The notes beneath the pieces were generated by a model. That model saw only the letters and a program-made list of their open reading frames with translations, had not been told where the DNA came from and did no database searches. From NCBI RefSeq assembly GCF_036417845.1, contig NC_089990.1, positions 4,166,001-4,230,000 of the forward strand: 64,000 bases of DNA, in the 5' to 3' direction. The DNA comes from Apteryx mantelli. Lineage: Eukaryota > Chordata > Aves > Apterygiformes > Apterygidae. The translations under genes and the position numbers were made by a program. Numbering within the stretch: position 1 is the first letter of the stretch; every line of letters starts with the position of its first letter. Positions 27,901 through 42,047 of this stretch are shown here, in pieces.

Positions 27901-30900
27901 CAAATGATTAATCAAGATGCTTGACTGAAGGAAAGGGAGGAACTTCAGAACTTAGTGAAATTCTAATGTGTTTCACTACTTTGTTTTCATGTCAAATTTG
28001 AATGTTTGGAAAAATCCTCAATTTTGTTATCTGATACAATCTGGTAAACCCTCCTATTGAACCAACCCACCCTGAGCCTGTGCATTACTGCTGTGCATAT
28101 TTTGGCTACATGGTTGTATCTCAGGGAAATAGTTCTTGATGTGGCTAGAAAATATCATTTGCGGATGCTAGCAGGCATGCATATACCCTATGGAATTACT
28201 TATCTTTGCATTTCCAACCCCCCAGGAGCAAAAATAACACCATAGCATGAATCTACTCAGCAGATCAGTTATAAGACTTTACATATATGCAAATTTCAGT
28301 ATTTAGCAGTTGCCATAGTCTGTAAATTACCCTAATATCTCATGGAAGGGAGGTGGATACAACATCCAAGAGGCTGTTTCTGCCTTGACTCCTGTAAGGG
28401 TAGGAGACACCATGTATGGTGTGGAAGTGAAGAAATTAGCTAGGGCCATGTTACCTCCTGATCCTGTAGGCTGACATGTTCAAAGAGTTAAAGAACATAG
28501 TTATTTAGAAACTGTAGCTTACGGACAATGCTATTTATTTTTGTATATACACTTACCTTTTATAGTATGCTTTACCTTAAAAGGTATTTTGAAAGTTCAC
28601 TTAAAACTTAGCAAAATTTGAAATAAAGGATTAGAATTCCAGCTCAGGCAAACTGACATGGCTGAAAATTTAGCTTATCTATCACCAGCAAGGTATCTCT
28701 GCCTTGATGTTTAGAGAAGATACATTGGAACAGCCTTGAATACAGCTTCCCCCAACTGAAGCCATAAGTAGTAGTGTATTCCTGAGAATTAAAGGTCTGA
28801 AAGTAATTTTTAAAAATATTTATTCTTCCCTATAACTGTAACTTTTGGAGTTACTTCCTCCTATAACTTTGAACAGAAGTGCTATTTGCAACTATACAAA
28901 GGAGTCTGCAGAATCCAGCAGGAAGTTGTGTTTTGGAGTCAAGGGTGTTGTCTGCAAAGGAATCCTTCTCAAATCAAGACTGTTAGCTAAGGCACTTTTT
29001 TTAGCTGTTTAGGGACATTTATGTCAATAATAATGTATAACTCTTTTAATTTGTGTGCATTTTGTAGGTCTTAGGTTAACTTCTGAACCAGGTTCCCAGG
29101 ATGTTTGGTCACTTAGTTAAGAATCCTAGTTAAACTTAATATGACCTTTAGTTCTGTGGAATGTTTTAATGACTTGTTTATGAAAGGTTTTTCCCTTTGT
29201 GTGAGGCATAAATAATTGTGTTGCACTTCCTGTTTCTTCTTCGTCAAAAAAGACTCCAGATGCATAGTTCTCATAAGAATACTGGAATATAAGATATACC
29301 CCTTTCTGGGAGATAAGCAGATGGGAATTGGGTAGTTAATCCTGCAGTACTGTGTTTTGTAAAGAAACAGGCTATAAACAGGGGTACTTCAAAATCCACG
29401 CTTAGCTTGCCACGCTTAATCTGTTGTAGCCTGACTGCCAACTGAAGATTGATACTGTTGATTTGTATTGCTGATTGGCTGTAACCTTTATGCATCTAAT
29501 CAATAAGCTGAGGTCATTATAGCCTTTTATTTGCATTGATTAAAATTGGTTTCTAATAAAATTTTTATGGCAGGAAGGGCAAGGCTTATGGAGTTTATTT
29601 TGACCATATGGAAGGAAAATGGAAAAAAAAAGCAAAAACTTGGATATTCCTATCATAGGGTTTTGCTGTAAATTCAGTATGTGACTTAAGTAGAGATGGT
29701 AGGTAACAGTGTCACTAAAATGCTATGTCAGGTGGCTTTCAGCTTTCAAGAAAGAATAGTTGCATTCAGCAGAGGGGTAAAACATTTGAAATAGCTTCCT
29801 AAATGGCTTGGGGACTGAGAACCCAGGTGGTTCTTTCTGGTCCTTTAATTTGCTACCTCACTGTCTTGTATTAATGAAATACCAGAGTTATCCTTTCCTG
29901 TTCCCTTTGGACAAGGGCTCAGCTACCCATTTTATAAACCTTGAAGGGAATCCTATGAGGAGAGTAAATAGGGTTGTTGCTTTTTCTACAAGAGCATAGG
30001 ATATTCCTGATACAGTTGGAAGTCAAAGGAGTCTTTTTGCCAACCTGTGCTGACAGTAAATGGGCTAATGTTCCCTTGTTACCTTTTCAAGTGGTGGTAT
30101 GGATCCTGCTTGTGCACCAGGTCCCTTAAATCTTAGACAGCTGGTTTTCACTTCTGTGTGTATAAAGGTACATGTGTGTGAGTTTGAAGGCCTAGGGCCT
30201 AAAAAGGTAATGACATCCATGTACTAAGCTTCAGTCTGTGTGAATGTATTGGAAGAGATTCACCTGAGATTAAATGGAACTTGAAATAATGTTTAGCTGG
30301 GAAATGTATGGTGATCAGAATGAAGACAGTATCTGATAAGTTTCTTCAACATGGTGCTTTATTTTTATTATCAGATACTCAATGATTCTTCTGTGTACAA
30401 TGTAGTATGTGCAGATGAGATTGCCAGATGGCACAAGACAAACTTGCATAGATCCTAGCAAAATAAATGACACTTCTTGCAGTGAAAGTCAACAACAAGC
30501 AGAAACACTTATTATGCATTGTTTTACGGTAATAGAATATTCACAAACATATAACAGATTCCAGGCGAATCTATTGCTGCCAGAGAAGGAGGTGCCAACA
30601 TTTCAAAGCCTGACAAAATTTATATCCGAGGGTATTTAATTTTTCAATTCATCATTAAACGATAACTATAATAACTCAAGCTCTCATTTGCAGGAAGTTG
30701 TAACTTCTGTCTGTTCTTTGAATAGAAGCCCTCTAAACAGAGACATGGATAGAAGTGTCAGACATAAGGAAGGATATACATAACTGGAAAGAAGTATAGG
30801 TCATCTTGAAAAGCTGCCAGGACCTTAAATTAAAGAGATTAAAGAACTGAGATCCTTATTCCCTGGGCATCTGTACAGCATCAAAAGGCAGATTATATTG

Positions 30901-31830
30901 ATTCTTCTGACTTTGAGAAAACATTTGCTCTTAATGATGAAGTGAGAATTTTTTTATTCTGAATTTTGGTACTTTAAGGAGCAGCATACATTATCACTTA
31001 CATTATCACTTGATTGCACTTGCCAGGAAATTAATATGATGAAACCATTTAACATTGTACATACCAAGGGGGATACTTGCACAGTTCAGTTATAATCTGG
31101 GAAGGAGCAAAGTATTTTATATTAAAAGAAATCCAATATCAAATCATGCTTCTTAGCATGGATGGTGTGTGTGATAAGCTTGTGATTTTTAATTGCATAG
31201 CTTTTGAAAATTTTAAGAAATACTTGTGAGTAACTGCCAAGGTACTGTATTTGATAGTCTCCTCAAACACTTTAACCCCTTCCCCGTCCTCTCCCCGCCA
31301 GTGCATATGGAGATGTTGTGCTGTCAGTTGGCAGGGTGGACATGGTGTAAAGTAGCGCTGCATGGAGATGCTTGTGCCTCCCAGACAGCATGGCTTGAGA
31401 AGCAGAAGCTGGGCAAGACTGAAACCATTCTCCAAAAGGCAGGACCCTGAACTCCTGGGGAAAAGTGTAAGAATGAGACAACATGGTGGCTGATACCCTA
31501 GGGCCGGGGAGGCAGGAGTAGGAGCTAGGAGCCAGGCTGGGAGCACAGGAGAGGACTTGCTGCAGGCTCAGGTGGACTGTTTTTCAGTCAACCTCCAGCT
31601 GGCCTTGATATTCCTGTATATGCTGAGCAGTTCATGCTGCTTAAGCAACACTGACTCATGCAACCTCTTCTGTCTCAGTGTGTCATCCCATTGGGGAACT
31701 AACTCTCAGATATCTTTGAAGATATTCAGGGCAATAAAAGAGCCCTGAGACCCTTACATGTGACAGGACCCCAGAAACTGGAAGCAGGTTTTGTGGTAGG
31801 AGATGCTGTGTTGGAGACCTGATTAGGCAT

Positions 31831-31848
31831 TTTTTATTTATTTATTTT
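31831..31848. repeat. (TTTA)n simple repeat
   Basis: T-run with three TTTA units, in a non-coding stretch. Confidence 0.7.
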
Positions 31849-34800
31849 TCCTGAGTCTGGTATCTTCCTAGTAATTAGTGTGTGGTCTTTACTGAAAGCC
31901 AATAGATGCTTTCTTACAGCAGGAATAAACACAGATATGCCTAAAGGCTTTTAGGTGAGATTAACAAGGATATGTAGGAGCATATAATGACATGCATGTG
32001 AGCAGTCTAGGGGGTCCCGGACTGCGGAGATGTGCTTGGGAGTACAAGCCACTGTTTGTAGTAGGTCAGTGTGGGAACCACAGCGCAAGCAAATAGCTTT
32101 TGGGAAGGATACCACTAGCAGGTGCAGCCAAGTGTCCTGCTGCAGTGGACAGATGGTGGTGATTCACTTCACAGATCAAAATAACCATCAGGGATGCAGG
32201 CATTATTTGAGATCTGTGTGCCAGTAACTAATATCTTAGGAGCAAATGACCAAGCAGCTGATCTTTGAATCTTGTTTAGGTACCTAAAGGTCAAGTGTCT
32301 CTAATGGGATTAAAAAAAAAAGCACCTAAGAACAGTGTGAATCTCTTGCTTTTTGAAACCAGACAGACTGGGTGCTTTTTAGTATATTAGTCTAGTAACC
32401 AGCTTGTGGTTTTTAGCAAGCTGCTATGGTCCTTTCCTGTGACTGTTGTAGCTCTTTGGAACAAAGTGGTGCTGCTTGACACTGTTCTCCTTGTCAGGGT
32501 CTGTCATTCCTTTGCTTCTGACGAAGTGATGTGAGCACAGAAACCGAGTGAGCCAGAATCATGGCACCAGCTGAGTGTTGTACTAGTGCCAGTCCAGCCA
32601 GCTAGGTAATATATAGCATTCTTGAAAGTGCTAGAGCAGCTCGATAGTGTGCATCCCGCTCTTCTGCGTGTGCTGTGTTAGCCAAAGCCATGGATAGCTT
32701 TTGATTGGGCTTTTGCATCAGAGTTTTTCCACATGCATGGAAAAAGGTCTCTCGGGACATGTTTCTCCCTGAATATCTCCATCCATACTACCCAGGAGCT
32801 AACCTGTTCTGTCATAACTCACCCTGAGTCAACAAAAGATCGAAGCTGTTTCCCCCAAGGTTTCTGGGAAATGTGGAGACACAGGGCCAAAAAAGGAAGC
32901 TGAAGGATATGCTGCAGAGTTTTCTGGTTTTACTGTTTCTCGCTGCTTCAGCTGTCCTTCCACTTTCCTGGATCCTGCAGGTAGCATGGGCCTAGAAGCA
33001 CATCCCTAGGAGTAGTGTTCTGTAGCTGTGGTCCCTTCCCTATGGGTGAGCAGAAGTCCTAAAGATCACCCATATCACCTGCTAGAGTGGAGATAGCTGC
33101 GCGCTACATAATTGCATTACAAAGGTGCTCTTCCAGGATAAAAGCATGTATATTTTATGCACCAGGCAGCATTGCTTTCTATAGGTGTGACAATGTCCAG
33201 GATAAGATTGCTTCTTTTATCTCTTCAAGGTCCCTGTGTATCTCTGGTTCTGGGGTACACACAGCAGGCAAACAACTTCTGCATATGTTTTCCTGCCACC
33301 AGAGATGCAGCGGGAACGTGTGGTCCACCCATCAAGGGGTGAATGACCTAAGTGGATTGTTAATGACATAAAGTACTTCGAAACTAGCTGAGTCTTGAAA
33401 TCAGTGGAATCCTTGCTGTATTGCACCAAGGCCAGAACATGGTGGTGAAAAGCACTGCGCACTAATATGACAGTATAAAGGCTAAAAATACCTGCAATGT
33501 ACTAAAGTACATAAAGACTGTAAAGGAAAGGTAATAAACAGTAGAAGGAGCAGGGCCTACTTGTTCCTCTCCTTGGATTTACTGTCAGTGTTGTGATGAA
33601 GCACCATGGCTGGCAGTCGTTGTTTTGCCAGAGACATCAGGCCATCTGAGATCCATGCAACTTTATTTTTCCCTTCTTTTGGCTTTTAATTGATTTACTT
33701 CTTAACCTTACACATTACACCTGCCCTTAGGCACCATTGTTAAACTGCTGTTCAGTTTACCTTGTTTTCTGCAAAATGTTTTGAATTATGTTGAAACTGT
33801 TCTGCAAAAGCCCTGTGTTGTTCCTGAGCTTCTCAGCAGTGCAAGCTGCTGACTGGCTTGCAATAGGAAGGCAGATTCAGAGCACTATCAATGCGTTTTT
33901 CCATGTCTGCAAGGCAGGGAAGACACAGGCAGGGATTTTAACTTTTCTATTAAGCCATTGGAAAATGTTAAGTGGACAAACTTCAAACACTTCTGGTGAG
34001 ACTGTCCCAGGAGTTTCAGAAATCTACTGAATAAATTGTTGAGTAAACTGTGCTGTTGAACTACTGAACAAAAAAGCATACCTGTGTACTAGTTTGATAT
34101 TTTTATTAGGATTAGCAAGAGATTTGGGAGTATTTACTTATTTGTCATTCTTTGTACTTTACTGTATGTTTCTGCTGCAACATACTGCCCTAATTCAAAA
34201 ATCCCAAACTGAGTAAGAAAGTACTGCTTTCACTAGAAAAGTCGTTGTGTTGGGTACTGGACTGCTCCCACCTGATGGTGAATGTGTCTGAGTCACAAAA
34301 TGCTAACAAAATTTGCTAAATGGTGCTGAATTTACAGAATTAGTTACAAAGTGGTTGTAACACCATAATTTTTAAGTCAGATTTTTTTTTCCTCTTGAAA
34401 CATAACGGATGGAGAGGCTCCAGCTCTTTGAACAACCAGTGATTAAATTTACAGAACTGATTTTACTTTTCTCAGCTACAGCCACTTTATCTCCGACTGG
34501 GTGGTCCCCCATGGTACTGAGCTGTTTGACAGCTTTCGGCATCAGGCTAGCTGTTGTTTTCATGTCAGACTGCATCTTCCCAAGGTAAGAGTCACGTGTA
34601 AAATCAACAATTTCTTGTCAGGGTATTTTGGAAGACTGCACTTTTTTTACCCTGGATCAAAGTCAGTTGGTGTAACTAGCCCAAGAATGTAGTTATGAAT
34701 TAACATGAGTGATCATAGCTCTGCATCAAGGAACCTAGGGCATGCGTAACCTGAAGGAGATGCTAGTATATGTCATTAGATTGGATAGGAGGGATTTCAA

Positions 34801-37800
34801 GTATGCATTTTATTTGTATTTGAAAGTCACTCTGCAAAGTTTGTTATTAGGGAGCATCTTCCAGAGATTCAAAATACTGCTAAGAAAAACAATTCCTGGT
34901 CTATTAGTTTTTTCTCAAATATGTTATCAATAACTTCTTTCACCCCATTATCATATGCAAAAATTGAAGCTTCTGAAGTGAATGCCTTGAATGAAGGGGC
35001 TGGCTTCAGCGGAAAGGGCAGTGCATCTGACATAGCCGGCTCTCCTGCCCCGTGTGCATGGATGCTCGGGGGAATGGCTGCGCGAGTGAGCTGCCTACAA
35101 GGTACCGTAGGGAAATGGCACTTCCGCGAGAGTGCAGTGGAGGCAGATGTTCTTGCACTTTGTTTAGTTCTTCCAGTTCTTTGCTAGTCCTTGTAATAAC
35201 TGCGTTAGGTTATCCTGGTACCCAAGTACCTTTTTTGTGTGAAAGTTGAAGTGCCATATGCACAAGTCTCAGCACCCTACTGTTATGCACCATGTGGGGA
35301 AAGTGAGAAAGCTAGGTCAGTACAGGTGTGTTTTACAGTCTATAGGGTGATGCCAGTTTTCTGCTGTTTAATGTCTGCGTTCAAAACAGTGTGCAATTTC
35401 TAACCCACGTTAAATGGGCTTTGAAGAAATGACTAAGGCCAAGGAGGAAAGCAGTTAGCTAATCTATGGCTTCAGTGAGAAGCTAACCGAAAACTTAGCG
35501 TGGGCATCGTTCCAGGTAGATTCAGTGGAGACATACAAATGCACTCTTTCTGTAGCTAGAGTGAATGTCTTCTCTTGCAACAGAAGACATCTCTCACAAA
35601 AGATATGTCTGGTGTAATCAGCAGTTCTGCCAATTATAGCTTAGCTTGGAATACTAGTGTCTTTGACAGCCCAATTCTCTATATGAAACTTCTTGTACTA
35701 CATATCACCTGAACGACTAATTCTTTCGCAATTAAATTTTCCTCCCTAAGGAGTCCTGTCTTCTGTGCAGAGTTTATAGATCACACAAGCAGGAGAGGAA
35801 AAAATGCAGAATGCAGCTAGGAAGTTCAAATAAAAGTACAAATGACCCAGGTCATTTAGGAAATGCTCTGATCTAGTGGGCAAGGTGCTAGTAGAAGCGT
35901 CAGCTCAGCCTGTGTGTACGCTGAAGTTGCGACTTGAAGGCTTTGTTAAAGTGCCGGTAATCAACGCACATCCCCATTTGTGAGAATGGTAGAGCAGAGC
36001 TGGCACTGCACCGATGGTAAGTTCATTCTTCATTATTGTATTACTTCTGCTTCTCTAGGCCCAGTAACTTAGTGCCCCTTCTCATTTTCTTTTCTTTTTT
36101 AGTCTTCCCTCATTTTTCAGGTTTGTTCCAAACCTTTGCCTGTCTCTTCCTTTATTCCTCCCTGTTGACTTTCTGTGCCACTTTGAGGTTAACTGTTGAG
36201 ATAAAGCCAAACTTACAGTTCTTCCTGAGACCGCTGTTTTTTAGGGACTGTTATTTATGGAAAACAAAAGCATAAGAGGCAGCCCAAACAAGTGTGTGAC
36301 TGTTTCTCCTGGGCAAAGGCATGGTCAGGATTTGTGTAGGTTGTCTTGTGTCAGCTGAGCACAGTACCTTGGTGAGAACTGGGGCTGGATCCCTGGGTTT
36401 TGCACCGAAAGTGAGCTTCCAGCTACCTCGGTTATCTTAGGGTGCCTGGGTATCAGGCAGCTCTTGGTTTTCTGTTCCAGAGTCTGACAAAAAGCCTTTT
36501 CCCCAGAGTGGGAAATAAGCTTTAAACTTCATTCTGCTGCTATGACCACTGTTTTCCGGTAGACCTAAGGGTCTATTTTAAAGTGATACGCGTTATCTCC
36601 CAGACCTGCAGCGATGTGTGGGTTACATGGAATGATTTTTGTTACTGGTGCTCTGCTGCTCTAAATAAGAGGTGAAACTGGAAGAGGAATGGGACTGAGA
36701 TCTGAGCCAGGAGATTGTTGCTACAGACTGCTTTTGCTGGAAGTCAGAGCACAGGAGTGTTAGCAAATAAGGAGGTTTTGGATGAGAGCCCAGTGTATTT
36801 ACAGAAAAGAATTATGGTAGTAACTCTGAGGTGCTGTGGCTGCAAGTATTAACAGTATTCCAGGGGACAGTGTGTTACAGGGCTGTTTCTGTGGGCTGCC
36901 AGTAGCCCACAGTGGGGTTTTTGTTTTTCTGTGCCACTGGGAGCAGTGCGTAGATGTGCACAGTGTTATGAAGAGAACGTGGGGCTGAGCAGGAGACAGG
37001 CATGCAGTCACCCTGCAGTCCCCATGGAAAGGACGCTCACTTGACTCATCTTGAAACGTGCTTTGAACCTGAAGCTCTGCTTTGATTTGGTCATCTTCTA
37101 CTTAGAAAAGCTTCATGATTAATAGATCTCAAACTATATTTTAAAGCTTGTATCTTTAAAAAGATGATACAATCACAATGTATAGTCAGCTGGTTAACAG
37201 GCTAAGTCAAACCCCCAAACTCCTCTATCACTTATCAAGAATCTGATCAACTGATCACTGAATACAAAATGCAAATCCTATTAATTTTGACAAAGTGTCT
37301 TTTGCAGAATATAGAGGAGGTCTATATGGATATCCAAATTCAATGTAGTGAATAGCAATTTGATTTTTATAATCCCTCTACTTAGCATAATTCCAGGCAA
37401 CAGAATTTGTTGGCTGAAGTGTGCAGGGAGTGTTTTTCTTTCCATTATACTTACTTGCATTACAGGGTGTTTAACTCCTTAGGTAACCTGAGTGTGTGAT
37501 GATAACTGTCATGGGCTGAACAAAGGCTTCGGTACCTGTTTTGTCCCAACAAAGGTTAATGAGAAGTTTACCACTTAGTAGGAAATTCCTGGCCCAGAGT
37601 GCTAAGGCCTTTATATGAATTTGGAGGAGGGAGGAATTTAGGAGGTTTATCAATTCTCTTATAAAAATAGTAAGACAGAATTTCAGACAATCTAATACTA
37701 TATGCTTTAGAAGATATAAGAGACCTTCCTTCTCTATGTGTCTATTCTATCAAAGTTCCTATTTTCCTATCATTTTGAAGTATATGACAAACTTTTCACT

Positions 37801-39373
37801 TTTCACAGTGAATTCTCAGTAGTATATTTTTCTACAGTTCACAATAGTAGAGTTTTTGTTGGGCAGGAATGGAGGCAAGTGCATTGTAAAAGAGAATCTT
37901 GACCTTGCTGATGTCAATGAAGAAACTCACTTAGCACCATAAATGTACCTTGGACTCTACCTGGATACTTCTATAACACTTTTAAAAATTTGTATTCTCT
38001 CCTCAGACTGTATGATGACACTAGCTTTTTGTGAGACAAATATTCAGTAATTGAATAGTTTTGTTGAGATGCGGAAGTCACATGGCACATTTTTGTACAC
38101 TGGTCCAACTGGTGTTAGGCTCAGAATTGGATTCCCACCTGATTTGTTAGTTATGAATTTAGCATTTTGCAACTCACTGAAACAGCAAATATGGCAGAGC
38201 AAAGTTGCTGCTGGCGAACTTGCTAGTTAAACATTCACCAAACATAGTAGGTTATAGGCAAGGACAGAGTTGGTGTCAATTTTCATTTGTAATTAAAACA
38301 TATAATTGTGAACATGCTTACTCAGTGCTTAACTGTTATTAGCAGTGATCACGTTGGCTGTGACCCCGCAGCGAATGCTTAGTGAGCAGATCCTTTGCTT
38401 ACTTGAAACCTCTTATAAAATTAGGAACATATTGATTAAAGCCCTTATACTTTTGAGCACTACAAGCACGCGCTTAGCACTGGCCATGTGCAGAATTCCA
38501 CTTTTATTCAGTGTGATACGTGTCTGAGGGAGACGCTTCAAAGTCGGGGAGCGCAGGCTGCTTAACTGCCTGCTGTGCCTTTGGGAATGGCCCAAGTGAA
38601 TTGCTGGGCAGGATAGTGAGGTTTGGGAGTGTTTATTGCTGTTGTTATGTGGCTATGAAAATAAGCAGATGCAGCCAATCCAGTGAGGTATTTCCATTAC
38701 ACTGTGCTCTAAGATGATGAACTCAAACTATTACAGGTGTAGAGAAGGATGACCAAAGGAATGAACTGTCTGATTCATAAGAGGCTGGAAAAGCTTGGCT
38801 TCTAAAACTTAGCAAAAAAGAAAGTTGAGGAATATGGTTGCTCTCTTAGGTACATCAAGGAGTTAAGTATCAGAAAAACAGTGAAGTTAGAGGACAGTAT
38901 TTCCACAAGCACAAATGGGTACAACTAAACAAGGCATGATTACTTTTTGGCTGATTATTAGGAGAAAAAAGATCTAAGTATTAGCCCAAGGAAGTCTGGA
39001 AAGGACTTCTAATAAAGGCAATGGGGACACAAATTTAACTGCTTTTAGGATGTTATTTAAGCAATCCGTGAAAAGGAGGGTATGATGTGGTCCCTGCAAT
39101 AACAGGGCCTGATCCCTAGGATCTGGGAAGTCCTGCAGCTCTTTACTGTGACAGGCAGTGTGCAAACACCAGTATCTGTTGGGGATCTGTAGGCTAAAGT
39201 GCTCTCTCCTCTTGATCTTCAGTTCAGAGCTGAACTAAACTCTTTGGCTGGGGGCTGGGAGAAAAACAGATTTAAGTGCCTTGCAAATGCTTCAGTTACT
39301 ATTAAGAGGCTGTAAAAGACTGTCAACAACATCTGGCCAGGGCAATCGTGAGAGATTATATCTCTTAATCCTA

Positions 39374-39392
39374 GTGTGTGTATATATATATA
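39374..39392. repeat. (GT)n(TA)n microsatellite
   Basis: Four GT units pass into about six TA units. Pure alternating purine-pyrimidine sequence. Confidence 0.85.
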
Positions 39393-41918
39393 TTTTTGAA
39401 ACACCAACATAAAACACTACTGCTTTGAGCTGTGTTATTCCTCCCTCATTAAACACAGCTGGAACCAGCTGAAGAGTCATTTTGGAGCCAGTAAGGCTTG
39501 CTGCGTGATGGCCCTTTCAGAAGTTTTGACAGAAGAGATTCAGCTTATGGTATGCTCCCCGGGCTCACACGTGCTGTCTGAGCGTCTGACGTTGGCACTG
39601 CACAGGCTGTAAAGATAAAAGGGGTATGTGGTGACTTGGCCAAGCATGCTGTGGTCTGGAGACAGCCACGCTGACGTGGTGCTGCTGTCACTTGCTGAGA
39701 AGCTCTGGTGTTGAAGATGGCCTATGAGCAAGAGATTACCCTCCAAATTTTATGGTGGGATGTTGAAATGTTAAAATGATCACAAGAAAGGCACTTGGCC
39801 CTAGTGGATGCAGCGAAGGGAGGCCAGAAGTGGAAGGAGGAAGCACTTGCAGGCGTTCATGTGCACTGGGCAGAAGGTGATTTAACTTTCACAGGGGCAA
39901 AGGGTATGGGCCAAGTGCCAGCAGCTCTGGATCAGCTGTAGCTAATATTTCTTTCTCTGAGCAGTGTGCTATGGGTGAAAGCTCCAGTAATCTTTGACCA
40001 CACAGCTGTGCTCTCCAATTACAAGCTTTTCTGGCATGGAAAGCTGAAATGCTGAAAGATTTTGCTTTCTCAGCCAGAATGAAGGAACTGTATTTCCTTA
40101 AAGGTGGTGTTGGGTGCTCTTTAGCCATCTTGTGTCATGGCTCTGTATAGCAGAGCTGGATGATAACTGAAGTTTTGCTCTTGTTCCTTGAAGCAATCCA
40201 TAAACACAGGCCTGCCATGAGAAACGGTAGCCTCAGGAATTGCCCCCATGATCCTGCAACCTCACCAGAAACAGAACTAGCAAGGCAAAATACTGATCTC
40301 TGGACACCTTGGCTCCTGTGGACAGAGTGTGTCCTGCTCTGAGGTCCAGGCACCCATGCTGTATGGTCCCATGTCCTGCTGTAACCTGGCAGGGTTAGCC
40401 CACGAGTTCATCGTGGATCCTGGGAAGTCGGGCTGTCACTGTAGAGGGTGGCTGAGGTCTGGGGAGGGAGCACAGCAGGGCCTGTGGTGTAGCACAGCTC
40501 CAGAGGCAGTGTGGCTCCATCCCTGCTGGTTTCCAGGTGAAGTAGGGCAGGAGCTCCAAGGAGGGGCTCAGCCTGCTGGTCTGTCTTGGGGCACTTTGGA
40601 AAATGGCAGTTCACACATTTTTGACTATTTGCAATTTTGTGGATTTAATGATATTTTGGCTGTTGACTCATTGTCCCTCCTGCTGCCTAACTCGCTGTCC
40701 CTTGATGGTTGCTTTCATAAATGTGTGCATTTACAGATTAGTGCATTTATTACCATTAGGAGGTTAACAGGTTTAAAGTGCAAGTCCATCACTCACCTGC
40801 TGCATGATTTTGTGCACAGCTAGACAAATAAGCACTGATGGGAGCACCTGTCACTGGATTTGAGGTCAGCTCCCATGGCCATCACCTTTTGGCCAGGTCT
40901 GATGCTGTCTAATTAACTCATTCTTCAGAAGAAAAAGATTCTCACTACCAGCTCAGACCTCTGAATTTCCTTATGAGAACAAAAGTCAAGCAGAGTCAGA
41001 GGTGATTGAAAACATTAAGCAGGAGATAATTTAAAAGTGAAAGCAAAGTATTGATCTGCAAGCTAGCAAACCTTATGCAGGATCCTTTTTGCTAATGGCA
41101 AAAACCATTTGGCCTGGTCCTGTGGTCTTAAGTGGAGAGGCAGCTTCAGCCTAAAAATGACTTGCTGTTCTTGAGTTCAGTCTGAAGTCCTTAGCTGGAC
41201 TGACACCTGCAACGCCAGGCAGACGGCAGGATTACTGGAGGAGAGCTGTAGCGTGCAGCACGCGACCATGATTATTCAGCAGAAACTGGCCGGGCGGTGC
41301 CGGTGCTTAATGCCCTGCCCACTCTGTGTCAAAAAGACAAATACAAAGGCTTTGGGTGGCTTAAGTTATGGATAGAAAAGTCAGTTTTACAGCAGGAGAG
41401 TTGTAATCAATATGGAAAGCTAAAAAGCATTCTTGTGGTTCAAGCAATGACTCTGTAAGAGCAGCTACCCAGAACACAGCTGGGCTCACTGTGCTGTCCT
41501 GTCTCTTAGAGAACTTCTTTCAGCTACTTTTGGCCCAGCTGATTTTAGGAGCAGAGTTGTTTGCTTGTTATTGAAGGATTTTGCCATGTTTTAAATCTGC
41601 TGAAAGGCTTATTCTTTTTATTCAGTGACTTAGAGTTCTTTACACTTAGTGATGACATTAAGTTGTACCTGCTGTTTGAGGGCATGTATGACATGAAGTT
41701 TCTGGGTTCTACACCTCTGCTTCATCTTAGCCATTCTTTGCATTAAGATTGCCTCTGAATATTTTAAGATTGTAGATCCTACCTTTACTGATGAAACATT
41801 TTTGCCATCCACAAACATTAATATTCTCCTCTGATTACAATTACCAGAATGCGGAATGAGTGAGGTCTTTTCTCCATGTCTTCAAGACTAGAATCTGTTA
41901 TTTTTTTAAAGAATAGAT

Positions 41919-41947
41919 ATGCATATACATGTATATACATGTGCACA
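41919..41947. repeat. Palindromic ATGCATATACATGTATATACATG tract
   Basis: Alternating, partly self-complementary AT-rich sequence with the centre at ACATGT. It lies about 60 bp before the microsatellite at 42011. Confidence 0.7.
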
Positions 41948-42010
41948 CCCTCCTACCCCTTTCACAGTCAGATCAATATCATGTAATCTATATAAGTACA
42001 GAGAAAATAA

Positions 42011-42047
42011 TGTGTGTGTGTATGTGTGTGTGTATATATATATATAA
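42011..42047. repeat. (TG)n(TA)n microsatellite
   Basis: About ten TG units, interrupted once by TA, followed by about seven TA units. Confidence 0.9.

Noticed and set aside
31139-31546. A 135-codon minus-strand frame
   Set aside because: No domain. It lies in a locally GC-rich patch with an overlapping frame on the other strand.
40329-40823. A 164-codon plus-strand frame, the longest in the AT-rich part
   Set aside because: No family resemblance, unusual amino-acid mix and no convincing splice or promoter context. It coincides with a local GC-richer stretch that lowers stop frequency.
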